Below the pieces are notes generated by a model. It was not told the DNA's origin and did no database searches. It worked only from the letters and a program-made list of their open reading frames with translations. The position numbers were made by a program, and so were the translations under genes. This document shows positions 37,156 to 49,904 of a stretch of DNA of 64,000 bases, one piece after another; within the stretch, counting starts at the first letter, position 1, and the number at the start of each line of letters is the position of its first letter. Where the stretch lies: contig BLAL01000228.1 of assembly GCA_015698045.1 (NCBI GenBank), positions 361,001 through 425,000 on the forward strand, given 5' to 3'. The stretch comes from Rhizophagus clarus (Eukaryota > Glomeromycota > Glomeromycetes > Glomerales > Glomeraceae).

Positions 37156-39637
37156 AGTTGGGTACAGAAATTTCTTACTGCAGTATCCTTTTTTTTTTTC
37201 TAACTATTTATAAACAATATATGATATCACTAAACGCCAAAGGTCGATCATTCCATTTCTGAAAATCGCTTAGGTGGTCACAAAAGTTTATGAATCACTT
37301 ATTTTAAACTACTTCGATAAGTAAATTAAATTGTTTTATCGATAAATATTTTTTATATTTTTACTTTTATTTTTAATTTTTTTTTTTTCATACAATATTA
37401 GTTATATTTCGATAAGAATAATTCTTCAAGCAAATATATTTGCAGTATTATTTTTAATAATATTGTTTATTCTAAGCTTTATAAAATTGTGCTTACTATA
37501 AAAGGCTTCGATATGATATTCTTTAGTTAAATAAAAATTTTATAATACAACCTATAATTACAGTACATCAATTGTTCGATTATAACTTGAACAAAAAATA
37601 TGATTATAATATGTAAATGTAGTTGGGAATACAACCCTTTAAACTATTATGACAACATTGCTTGACGTGTTTCATAATAATAATCTATTGCTTAAAAAAT
37701 AGAATAAAAATAAAAAAAAGGTTAAACAAGGATAAAAGATATATAATTTCAAAATTAGTTTGTTCTTTACGTTTTAAAAGTTCTTCCATTAGAACGCCCT
37801 TAGTTCCTTGTTCAACAGATTTTTTATATAATAAGTTGTTTTATTGGACTCTTGATGAATTCCTCACAAATATATACATATATGTGTAAATTGCAGATAG
37901 GTCATATTTATAATGATTTCTGTGATAGCGTTAAGTAGTAATAAAGATGGAGTTAAACCAATTTTTCCTGATTGTCGAAATGAATAAAGTTATATGATGA
38001 AGGTGAAAATATTGAGCATGAAAATTCTGATAAATTATTACCTGAATAACGAATTTTTTCTAATAAATTCAGAAAACCAATTTATTTTTTCATCATATTA
38101 AATTCATGGTGTAAGAGTAAAAAATATTTGTTTGCAAAAAAAAATTTTTTTTTTGAAGATTGGCTAGTAATTTCTTATGAAAATCAAGAACTCAACTCCA
38201 AGTAATTAAGAAGCTCATTATAGTCGAATACACCAATTCTCAGTAATCCTCTCTTTTTTAAATGAAATCTGCTCACATTGAAGTTTGTGATTGAATATGT
38301 ACGCGTAATTTAATACAAAAAATATGTTTACAATTTACAAGTTATGGGTGTTGCAGTTTCGTTGTTGATGGTAATTCGGTGGTGCTTAATGCGCTCACGG
38401 GTCTATGATATTTATGATCACATTCCATAAATCGCAGAAGTAGTGACGTGTAAATAATTTGTAAGAGTAGATAGTCCTACGCTTACGCTCCGCACAATTA
38501 GTAAAAAAATATATATAGAGAGATTTCTCTTTATTCTGAGTTCTGAATTTTTAATGAGTTTTACCTTACGTTATCTTATCAAATCTATGATATCACTAAT
38601 TAGATTCGTCATTGTAAATTCTGCAACTTTTCCATTCAGCTCATTGTACGTAGATCCGTGTGACTAACCGACCACAACTCATTTCACAACTCTGCTTCTA
38701 AAATTCTAAAACTATTTTTTTTCTTTGATAAAAGGAGAAATAATTTGTTAATATTGGCATTTCTTGAGAGTTTCCGAATGTTAAAAATTACTAATAATCG
38801 TCATTTTGAACTAATCAGAAATTAGAATAAAAGAAAAAGATATTTTAAAAGTTCTAGTGACGCTTTTTTTTCTTTCAGTGTAAAATTATATCTGTACTAT
38901 CATATTGATTCCAAATATATATAAATATACGTATTTTTTATTAGTAACGTTAACGAAACAAAAATAGATCCTTTATTCGTTTTTTTTTTTTTTTTTTTTT
39001 GCAGGAATTTATTATTCTATTATCACAAAATCGCACAAAAAAAAATTTGATTTTTGATAATCCTATTTTTTTGCATAATTTGTACAATTCTTTTTTAAAT
39101 GTTTTTACTTGATCTTGTTAAACCAAAAAAAGGAGGTAATTAGTCATGATCTTGCCCAGAATTAATTACGTAAAACAATAACAATCAATATATAACAAAT
39201 TAGAATAACTCGTTCACATACTTAATTTATTCATGTTTTACGGAAAAATTTTTTTTAAGAATATATATATTATATTACTATTATAAATCGTTAATATAAA
39301 TTGATTCGTATTTAAAACAAAGAAATATGTTGAAAAATATAGAAAAATGACTACCCTTTAGATTGCCTGTTAAATTTTGTATGCACGTTATATTTTTACT
39401 TACCTAGAACGAAATAATAAATATAAATTTCAAAAAAGAAAAAAGAATTTTTTTTCTTTCTCCAACTATGAATAATTTTTTTATTATTCAAAAATTAAAA
39501 CTTGAATAATTTTGTTTTTAATTACTTTGTACTTCTACGATTCTTCCCCTTTTATTTTAAAAATATAAATTATCTATTTCTGTCAATAATTTTAGTTTTC
39601 GTATTTGGAAAAAAAAATTTAAGGAAAAAAAAAAATC
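37156..39637. other. Intergenic region between divergent kinase and HSP70 genes
   Basis: About 2.5 kb with no supported gene; a 75-codon plus frame at 37662-37889 has no domain. It must hold the promoters of both divergent genes. Long T runs occur near 38979-39000. I could not pick out specific heat-shock elements by eye. Confidence 0.5.
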
Positions 39638-41856
39638 ATGACAGAAGAAAATTATGCTAGTATGTATATATAATAATTATATACTCTTAATAAATTTGCA
39701 TACATAAAGGTTCTAATAATTGATTATTATAGTCGGTATTGATTTGGGAACATCGTACTCTTCAGTCTGTATCTGGAAAAATGATGAAGTTAAAATTATC
39801 GAAAATGATTATGGTTATCGTACAACACCATCATACGTCGCTTTCACTGATTCAGAAATTCTTATTGGAGATGCAGCAAAAACTCAAATAAATTTGAATC
39901 CTTGTAATACCATTTTTGATATTCCTCGTCTTATTGGTCGTAGTATCTACAATAAGGACGTTCAATCTGGTATGAAGGTATGTTCTTTAAAAAATTTGAA
40001 CCTATCGAAAAATTGGTATTTTTTTTTTTATCTAAACATTATTATATTAGTACTGGCCATTTAGCGTCGTCGAAAAGAATGAAAAACTACATATTCGAGT
40101 GAAGTACAAAGAAGAATGGAAAGACTTTACTCCAGAAGAAATTGCGTCATTGTTAATAATAAAAATGAAAGAAACAGCAGAAAACTACCTTGATAGACAA
40201 GTTAAAAATGCTGTAATTACAGTACCAGCTCACTTTGATAATTTACAGTTTCAAGCTATAAAGAACGCTGGTTTGATAGCCGGTTTGAAGATAATTCGTA
40301 TTATTAATTCTCCAACTGCAGCGGCTATCGCTTACGGGTTGAAAACGAAAGCTATTGGAAAACGAATTGTTCTTGTCTTTGATTTGGGTGGTAGTACTTG
40401 TAACGTTTCTCTCTTAGCCTTTGATTGTGGAATCTTTGAAGTAAAAGCCGTTATAGGCAACTATGACCTAGGCGGTAAATACTTTGACGATAGTATTGTA
40501 AATCATTTCGTACAAGAAATCAAAAGAAAATTTAAGAAAAGTCTATCCAAAACTGATCTTTGTCGTATAAGAACACATTGTGAACGTGCAAAATGTAAAC
40601 TTTCAACATCAGATTGTGCTCTTATTGAAATTGATTCCTTACTCGATGATTATAATACCACTTTAACACGTGCCAAATTTGAAGAATTGAATGAAGATTT
40701 GTTTCAATCTGCAATAAATCTTATTAACAAAGTACTTAATGATGCTAGAATTGATAAAACTGAAGTTCATGAAGTTGTTTTGATTGGTGGTTCAACACAT
40801 ATTCCTAGAATTCAAAAGTTGATATCAAAATTTTTTGATGGCAAAGAATTAATTAAATCTATTAATCCCGAAGAAGCAGCAGCTCGTGGTGCTGCTATAC
40901 AAGCTGCAATTTTATCTGGTAATAAATCTAAAAAGATTCGAGATGTTCTTTTACTTGATGTTAATGCTTTCGCTTTTAGTATCGAGACTTCTGATGGTAT
41001 CATAACTTCGTTTATTGAGCGTAATACCACATTGCCTATCGAAGAATCTAAATTATTCAAACTTTCTACTAAAGGTTCCTCTTATAGAGATACTTTAGAT
41101 CGTAATCCTAAAAACAATTATAATATTTTAATTCAAATATATGAAGGTGAACGTTACTATACAAACTTGATAGGACAATTTGAATTGCCAATTTCTTCTT
41201 CAGCATCAAAAATTGAAATTACTCTGAAACTTAATCTCAACCTTGTATTAAAAGTATGCATTTTCAGGTATTCTTTTTATTAACAAATTTTGAAATTATT
41301 CAAATTAATTGATTTTCTATTAAATTATAGGTCTCCGCTGTTGAAAAAATAAATGGTAGAAATAGTAAAATAAATAAAAAAGAGATTACCATCAATAATG
41401 GATTATCAGAAGAAGAAATCGAACGCATGGGTTTGTAATATTTACATTAAAATCGTATTATTATCATTTTTAATAAATTATTTTAATAATGATAGTCTCA
41501 GAAGCTGAAAATTATCGTACAGAAAGAGAAATCATTATACAAAAAATGCAAGCACGAACTGACTTTGAAATTTACATACACAGATTAGATAGGATAATTA
41601 ATGTAAGTTTTTTTTTGGTATCTACTTGATCATGTTTATACTGTACTTCATAAATTCTTATTCTATATAATATATAAATTGGATTTAGGATATCAATAAT
41701 ATGAATATGAAAAATAAGCTTGAAAAAGCAATAAGCGAGTCATTCACTTGGCTCGATAATAATGAAGAAGCAGAGAGGGATGAATATGAACGTAAGAAAA
41801 AATTACTCAAAGAAACTGTCAACCAAATAGCAGATGAAACTTTATGGCACAGATAA
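39638..41856 (+). CDS. HSP70-like chaperone, divergent, six exons
   Basis: Exons are 39638-39659, 39733-39977, 40051-41253, 41331-41430, 41502-41602 and 41689-41856. Phases all close to give 612 aa. The start is an ATG in a 22-nt first exon (MTEENYA) whose splicing rebuilds [12 protein letters not shown], the first phosphate motif. The ATPase domain continues with [24 protein letters not shown] (about residue 200) and [14 protein letters not shown] (about 330). The substrate domain has [13 protein letters not shown] and a VSAVEK motif. The helical lid is short (LSEEEIERM directly joined to EAENYRTER), and the protein ends LWHR, without the EEVD tail of canonical cytosolic Hsp70. It is probably an ATP-dependent folding factor of a lineage-expanded, non-canonical HSP70 group, so co-chaperone binding through EEVD is not expected. 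No lesions are seen. Confidence 0.92.
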
Positions 41857-44800
41857 CTTAAAAAGCAAGTAAATACGTATGATTAAATTTCATATTAAAA
41901 AAAAAACTTGTCCAATTAAGATAATTTTGGTTTTAAATCTTAAATAACAAATTTCAGTTGTTGGAATATATTAAAAATTATATTACATATATCACCACAT
42001 TTCGTTAATTGCTGTAATAACTATCTGATGAGTGATATAATAATTTAATATCGCAAGGTACCTTTATTTATGCATAAATTATGTAATTTATTTAATTTAT
42101 AATAGTCTACCAACCGAGTTTTAATTTGGACTTTTGGTCTTTCAACCTATTAAAATTTAGAACTATATCAATGATGCAATATCAGATATACTATTATTTA
42201 TATACATAATTATGAAAATATTATTTTTTAAAGAATTTGTTATTGAATGAACATAAATAATAAATGCGAAGGATCCTGTAAATTGTGATTGAGCGTTCTC
42301 TCTCTATAAGATGATGAAATTTCTTGTCTTCCCTTATGGATTAAAATAAGATAATTTTGATATGTTTAACAGCAAAATAAACGCATTTGCTAAATCACGG
42401 TTTATATCATGTGATATCTAATTCAATTTTTGTACCATTAATATTATCAATGTCAAATTCTTGATTTATTACCGTAAAATCTCGATTTAAAGCATCCCTT
42501 ATTACAATCACGTGATTGATAAGATTAGAAAAAAAAAATCAAATTATCAAATTCGAATTTTTTTTTAAAAAAAAAAAAATAAAATAAAAATTCTTAAAGA
42601 AATTCCGCCGGTATAATCATATAATCGTATATATGACGCTCACATTTTTGGTTTCAGCTTAGGCAATCGACGATGTAAGTTCAACCAAGCGATTTACACG
42701 AAAAAAAAAAAAAAATATCGGAAATACTTAATACAAAATTATCTTACTGATTGCGCAAGAATCGGATGATATAAAACGGATATTATTGTCAATTTTTACC
42801 ACTTTTCAGTACAATAACGTTAGAAATAAAAGGGAAAATCAAAAACATTCATTGTCTAGTTGATACGGACTTTTTATATGTGAAGAAGTATTAAATTTGT
42901 ATAAACTGTTTATTACTGACACAAAAGAACCTCTTCCTTAATAAAAGATAGATCACGGTATGATCCCTTCAGTGATCTAAATATCCTTCGGACAGATTTT
43001 TTAAATACATACAGCAAAACTATTAGACTATTTATTTTATCTAAACAAAATCGGGCAAAACTTTATTACTTTTAAAAAAATTGGGAGTAGCGAGTTTCAA
43101 GGGAGAAATATCTCGAAGTTCCTTCCCACTATTCCGCATTACTATCTACATTTTCGTTAATTTTGCTATCTATCCATAAACCGATATAATCTATATCATT
43201 TAAGGTGATGTAAATATATATTCATTTTAAAATTTCAGAATTCAATCGACATTCAAGCATCCAATTCAAGCGGTTTTAGTGTCGTTAAAAGCTCTTTCAA
43301 ATGATCCTAAATTCACACGAATTCAATCGCAGAAATCGAGGGTATATGATGTTCCTACTTAAAAATTTAGGATTACATTAACGATTAGGCCGGTATTTAA
43401 ATATATATTACGATTGAAACAATTGGATGAGACATTGGCATTCTGTATGACTTGTCACAATTCGTTTATTAATTCCTGTTAAATATTTGTTAATTACCCT
43501 CGTTATGAAATTTTTGTCATTATTTAACTCACGGAATGCGGGAATGGTCAAGTATATGAAACTTACAGTAAAAATATGAGATATAAAGAAAGGGTTTACG
43601 TGATTTACGTGAACATTGATTACAAGTTATTGAGGACAATTCTCGAAAAATGTTAATCTAGTGCTCTTGATTATAATATTGGTATACGGTTTTTTGAAAA
43701 CTGAAGTAGGTTAGGAAATTTTTTTTTTTTTTGCAAATTTTGAACGGGAAGAATCAAATTTCATTCATTTCTCTTTAATCATTTGATTGTGTATCTATAA
43801 AGTCATGTTAATTATAATTCATGGGATTAGACGTTCTTAATGATGGTAAATTGGATCAAGAAATAAAGTTGCAATTTTTTGGGATTTAAAGAATTATACT
43901 TATCAACAGAACATTTTATATTGGCAGTCAAGATGGGATCGGAGCGTCATATAATTAGTTTCCATCATAAGCATTTCGTCCACTCTTCCAATAGCTTTAT
44001 TATGTAGTCGTACAATTTCCATATTTATAAATAAATGAAATAATGTGATGTAATAATCTCCAAAAAAAAAAAAAAAATGGCGGAGCTCGGAATTTTGTCA
44101 TAATATAATACAATCCGCAGTAAAAAATCCGCGTATTGCGGTAAGACAAACAAATACAGAGAAAAACAACCGATCCACAGAAATCTTTTTTCGACTCCTA
44201 TTTATAAATAATTACAGCCTAAAAAATATTTCTGTCACTTATATTCCGATAATTAAATATCTGCGAGTAAAAACTTACGAATTCCCACGGTACGTATCAT
44301 TTGATAATGAATATGTTATATGTATCGTGCTTATTAAATTAAATTTCAAATTATGATGAAAACCATAGTTTTGTGCTATACTTTGAATCACCCTGTCATA
44401 ATAAAATATTTTCAAAGTATCCCTTCCAATTTATACGTTTACTTACTGTATTCCGTTTATTAATTCTTTTTAACGAAACGATACGACTTCCTCTTAAAAA
44501 TGAAACAAATTGTTAAGTATAATTCTTTAAATTTGCTATCGTTAATATCCATATATCTATCCGTCTTGAAATAGTCGATACCAGGATTCCAGGATCAACT
44601 ACGTGAGGTGTTACGCCTTCAGATTCCAAATAAATCTTAATTAAGTTGTTGATTTAACGATATGGACGAACTTCTTGTGAGAATTCCTTTGAGAACCTGG
44701 CATATGATAAACGATATTGTAAAATCAAGTTTTAGGATCTTGATTTTGTGCCCATACTTCATTTCTTTAAATACTCGCTTTTAATAATTGAAATTAAAGA

Positions 44801-45232
44801 TTTTCAGAAATGAAGTAAAGTTTACCGATTTAATTTGATAAATTATTAGACTGAGAGGCGAGAGCTAGTTTGTTTTAAGTAAATTCAAAATTTGTTCCCA
44901 CCATACGGACTTATTTTTAATTAGATCTTTTCGTATATAATCAACTAGTTCTTGGAAATTTAAGCTCACCTGCATCAGAAAAACTTTAAGAAAGTCGGAT
45001 CCAATCAGGAAAATGATAATTCAGTGAAATAGAATGTACTGTACCTTCGACAAAATGTACTTTCGGAGAAACATTCCTTCGTACATTCTTTGGTAATGGT
45101 ATCAGTATTAGTAATTCCAGATAAGAATTTTTGACTTCTACACATATCCGGAAGTTGATATTGCGAGTGATCTCTTTGGCGAGATTTCCATTCACTCCTT
45201 TAAGGTTAAACGAGCCCTCCAACATAGGCATC
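41857..45232. other. Gene-poor intergenic region
   Basis: About 3.4 kb without a supported gene. Short minus-strand frames such as 45234-44986 have no recognisable domain. No strong repeats other than A/T homopolymers. Confidence 0.45.
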
Positions 45233-45389
45233 ATCTGGAATTGAGAAGGGTAGTCTTATATGTCAACAAAGGCAAGCTCAAAGTAAGGTACATAGGGTAA
45301 CTCTCCTTCAAGAAACCCAGTTTCTTTCGGCACACAGCGTGTTATACCTATGGTATTGGCTAAAGACTATCGAAGAAATACCCACCTTT
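45233..45389. repeat. Direct repeat, copy 1 (157 bp)
   Basis: Begins ATCTGGAATTGAGAAGGGTA and ends ATACCCACCTTT. It is repeated almost exactly 248 bp downstream at 45481-45637, with only four differences seen by eye (for example AAAGTAAGG versus AAAGCAAGG). No protein is encoded in a consistent frame. Confidence 0.9.
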
Positions 45390-45480
45390 TTTAACACAAT
45401 ATTATGCTGTAATTCAGTAACTCCAAATTCATGGTGAAATCTGCAAACTGATTTTCTTATTGGATGTAGTAATGATAGTG

Positions 45481-45637
45481 ATCTGGAATTGAGAAGGGTA
45501 GTCTTATATGTCAACAAAGGCAAGCTCAAAGCAAGGTACATAGGGTAACTCTCCTTCAAGAAACCCAGTTTCTTTCAGCACACAACGTGTTACACCTATG
45601 GTATTGGCTAAAGACTATCGAAGAAATACCCACCTTT
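45481..45637. repeat. Direct repeat, copy 2 (157 bp)
   Basis: Second copy of the 157-bp segment at 45233-45389, separated from it by 91 bp of unique sequence. Near identity implies a recent segmental tandem duplication. Confidence 0.9.
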
Positions 45638-46928
45638 CGCTCTTTCTGAATCTAAGTATTCTTCTGTTTGCAAAATGCTTCATTGTAATGTCTTTAACTT
45701 GTTGTCAGTCCATTTCATTTTGAATCATTGGATAACTCAGCTAGTAGAGTGACTTTAATTTAAAAGGGGAGAAAGTCCGTCTACTGAATTTGAAAAAGCA
45801 TCCGTGTTATTATTCCGGAAGTACCTTCTTTTTCTTTGTAATGTCTTCACACATATTCGCTAGAGATAACTCGAGTAATAGAAAAAAATCTGAGGTAACT
45901 CTGTTAAGCCATTGTACGAATTTTTAAGTGAAAGTATTGTTGCGAAATTTATTTTGATGTTCCATATCTTGAAGGTAAAGGACTTTCGTTTCATTATTGT
46001 GTTTTAACTGTTAACGGATAAAAAAAGTCAAGATTTTTTTTTTAATAAATTTTATTTTTATGATTATATTTTTTTTGGAGAAAGTTTTGAAGTTTGAAAA
46101 AGTTTGAGGGTATATATATACCTTTCTGAATACATATCAATGGCTTTCTTCGAAAATTTGACCAAACTTGATGAAATGTGACTTAATGATGATCTGGTTC
46201 TGACTCATGTAGAATCATTTAAAAAGTAAATAATATAAAAAATGTACTGTTTAATTTATTTTGCCTTTTTTGAGAGTTGCACAACTAACTTATAATCAAT
46301 GAGTCACAGAGTCAATTTCATGACTCATAATTATTACATTATGAGTGAACTTAAGTCACAATGTGTACAAAGTTTCAAGTTTCAATAATATTAAGACACA
46401 AATGTCAGTTTTAGAGACGCATAAAATTTGGAGTTTTAATAAATTATATTATTAAAGATATATTTTTACAAGCATTTCTTTTTTTTATATTGTCAGGGAA
46501 GAACTTTATAAAATTGCGTAATAATGACTCGTCTTTGTGACCATATTTATAGTCATTTTTTTCATTTTTTCTACTGACAAATTAATTGTTTTTATGCTGC
46601 TGATTCATTTCATAATTAGTCACGATGTATTCAGATGCATATTTATATGAGTCATGCATAGTAAAAACACCTCAACTTCTCATCGTAAAAAATAAAATAA
46701 AATAACACGTTATTTCTAAATAATATTGATCTATAAAATATAATCAAAGGAGTTGAAATATAAATATCCAACAACTTTTCTCATATAAACTTCTCTCGTA
46801 AATATCCATTCTCTCATGAAAAAAATGGTGCTGACTTGACACTGGTAATCTAAATTAGTATTAGACAAAAGAAAGTGGAAGAAGATCCCATAACTTCGAA
46901 TAAAAATAATGAATATACGAAAATATAA
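45638..46928. other. Intergenic, no supported gene
   Basis: No gene recognised. Several GACTCAT / ATGAGTCA words occur near 46190-46330 and 46620-46660, which match the Gcn4/AP-1-type palindrome TGASTCA. They may be regulatory, but without an adjacent gene this is weak. Confidence 0.35.
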
Positions 46929-48661
46929 GGCCACACAAATTCGATTTTTCGGTTCTCGTCACCCGGCCGGGTCACTTTGTCAAATTTCAGTAAAAAAAAG
47001 TTTATATATAAAAAGTTTATCACGTGACTATGAAGTGAATTTTGATTGGTTCATTAAAGCTTTATTATATCTGTATAATTCGTTTACAACTAACTAATTT
47101 CATCATTTCTTTGTTTACTAGATTTTACAAATTTCTTTTCTTTTCTTTTTCTTTTTTTATTTTTAACCAATGTGTTGCAGTCTTCACAATATGGAAAATA
47201 TTCACCATAATTTGTATGTTCTTCACATTCTACACCACAATTAAAACAAAGTGCCTCTTTAAATAATCCACTTGAATAATATGAAATTTCAATCAGGCTA
47301 TTGCATGTTAGAGTATAACAATAGAGAATAATTTTTTCATAGAATCATTTATGTCATTAGAATCTTGTATATTGTGCCAGCTAAGCTATAAAAAGTATCA
47401 CCACATGTATATTAAATTTCATCTAAAAATTGTGCAAGTTCTTCCTTATCTTGTGAAGATAATTTTGATTTTGAATAAAGTACACGCCATTTGTCACATT
47501 CTCCACATTGAATTAGAGTTCCAACATTTTTACAGTTCTGTGCACTAGATTTAAAGCCCATATCATTATTTGACTTCTTTGTCTCACTTAAAGAAGGTCT
47601 ATATTCTTCTGTCCACTTCATCAACTACAGGAAATAGTGAATTTTTTAGTTCTTTACTTCGAATTTGCTGATAGTCCAAATATTCTGAATATTTAGCCAG
47701 GATTTCACCAAATTTAGTTAGTGATTCTCTTAGCCAGTTAAATCTACTTTGTAACATCCAACTTAATTCAACATAATTAAGTATTTTTTTGCTATGCTGA
47801 GTTAATTCTTCGGAATTAAACTTCGGTTATAATTCTCTGGAAATGATCTCCCAAAAAATTCATCAAAAATAACAGGAATCTTAAACTTTTGATCTAAAGT
47901 TTTTACAGAACAGAACAACTATCAACATACCATAGTGCACTTGCCAAATCAGTTACAAATTGTTTTCCAATATGTCGTGCAGCATCCTTCCCTTTCCATC
48001 CACCTCCATGATTTTTAATCCAATTAGATAAATCTATTCGCAACTTTTCCAGTGCATTTTTTGGGAGATCATTAAATCCTGGAACACATATATCATTCGA
48101 ACTAGCCCTTATAATATCAAAAGCATTAATAATATTAACGGCAGGAATTCTATGAGATTCTATTATTTCTTGTGAAATAAGATAAAAATGTCATAAATTC
48201 CATATTGACATGCAGCTTCCCGGGCAATGCATTCTGCTGAAATCTTCTTTCCGACTAACGTTTTTGATGGACTAAATTTCACTTCAAAATTTGAATTACA
48301 CCATTCAGATGACAAATATAAAATTGATATATGTCTGAAAAAAACTTTTATTTTAGTTTCCCTGCCAATAGGTAGATCTTCCCAGTCCTTCAAAATTTCA
48401 GACTTGTAACTTATTTTTACATGTATGATAGGCATTTGGCAGAGTAAAATCAAGAAAAAAAAATTCTCGATTATTTTAAACGTGATTATCATATGTGATT
48501 ATCATATAAGTTACTCCTTAAGGGTTGACCAATCAGAAGCCGTAAAAATTTATATATAAACTTTTTTTATTAATAAAAAAAAATTATTAATAAACTCCGG
48601 GTCCCCGGGTCAATTTTAAATTTCGATGTTACGTGAACCGAAAAATCGAATTTGTGTGGCC
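46929..48661. mobile_element. TAA-flanked TIR element carrying a zinc-ribbon gene
   Basis: The two ends share a perfect 27-bp inverted repeat beginning GGCCACACAAATTCGATTTT. Weaker similarity continues inward for about 60 bp more, including AAAAAAAGTTTATATATAAA. The ends are flanked by TAA direct repeats (46926-46928 and 48662-48664). A three-base TAA/TTA duplication with GG-starting ends is characteristic of PIF/Harbinger elements. The interior encodes no transposase, only the broken zinc-ribbon gene at 47090-48492, so the element is non-autonomous. Confidence 0.75.
47090..48492 (-). pseudogene. Zinc-ribbon multicopy-family gene, decayed
   Basis: Read leftwards, coherent protein pieces appear in changing frames: EWCNSNFEVKFSPSKTLVGK and REAACQYGIYD; then, after a frame change near 48180, NIINAFDIIRASSNDICVPG, WIKNHGGGWKGKDAARHIGK and LASALWYVDS; then DQKFKIPVIFDEFFGRSFPE; then LAKYSEYLDYQQIRS; then NVGTLIQCGECDKWRVLYSK; and a C-terminal ALCFNCGVECEE ... 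YFPYCEDCN with a basic tail. Paired CxxC motifs suggest two zinc sites. I recognise the pattern as a multicopy Rhizophagus gene family of unknown function, but cannot assign activity. At least three frame breaks make this copy non-functional. Confidence 0.65.
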
Positions 48662-48664
48662 TAA

Positions 48665-49904
48665 AATGGGAAAAGGGAATAGTAATGAATTTTTTTTTCT
48701 TTTTCTTTATCCTTGAATTTACTACATTTATCATTTTCTTTTCTTTTCTCTTATTATTATTCCTTTCTTCCTTGTTTCTTTATTCTTTTTCATTTCATAC
48801 AATTAATAAATAATAATCCATTTTACATACTGAATATAAGGACAACTGATTTATACGAAATTAGGTTGCAGAATATATCATCTATTCACAGCAACAAGTT
48901 GATTTTTAATAATTTTCACAACAAATCCAATGGAAATACAAGAATTTTAACAGCCTCTCTAGGAAGGAGAAAAAATAATACTAAGGTACTATTTCTATTA
49001 TTAAATATTGTGATGGTTCGAAAAGCAATGTCCAAGTGACCTATCAGTAATTGTTGCATAAGTTCACTCAGTGGGCTTAGCACGTAATTGATGGATTATG
49101 ATTTAGATTGGATTTCAAATTCCCTGTTTGTAGTTTTTACAACAGTCATCTTTTTCATATGCTCATTTGTTTTCATTAAAGTTTTTTTTGGATTCAGAGA
49201 ACTGGAAGCGCTTCGTGGCCACAATTATGTGATATTAGCATGATTGTGAACGTCCTTCCTGTCTCCAAAAATTACTGAGGTGATTGTCAAATGTTTGTCA
49301 TAAGGTCATTGCGCATGAGTAACAGACGTTGGTGAGGTAACTTGTGCAGTTTCATATGAAATATGCCTTGGGAAAGTCAATGAAGTGGGACCTGGAGTCC
49401 ATTCATCTGCATTTATGCTTTTCTGAAAGGGCGTCTTTATATATTTCAGATTAAGCAAATGTTCTGTTATCATCATGCCAACCATTCATTATGTTTTTTT
49501 TTTTAGTTCTAGTACTATTACTAATTTTGTTTTACTCTTTACAGTAACGAATTTTGATATTTCTGCATTTGGGAATGATATACAAAGATTTGAAGTTGAT
49601 ATTCTACAAAAAGTTTTTCGTAAATTGTACCAAACAAATATAATTAAAAGATCTTGTACTTTTATATGTATCAAATTGGAACAATTTCCCAGAAAAACTT
49701 TTAACAGCGCAACATTACTACTGGATAATAAAGTGTTCATAGTATGGAAATCCATTTAAATATGAATATTCTTCTCTTATATGAATGGTACTTGTATTTA
49801 CAAAATAGTATTTTATACTAGCTCTGGATTTTTTTTTATCAATTTAATTTAACAAACGTTAATATTAACATTCAATTTTTTTTTAATTTTGTTTATTACT
49901 TTTG
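48665..49904. other. Intergenic, no supported gene
   Basis: Plus frames at 48713-49039 (hydrophobic N-terminus) and 49475-49759 lack domains. If the array that follows is part of a transcript, its promoter and first exon should lie here. Confidence 0.4.

Noticed and set aside
45308-45559. 83-codon minus-strand frame spanning both direct repeats
   Set aside because: It reads the two copies of the duplication in different frames, so it is not a conserved coding sequence.
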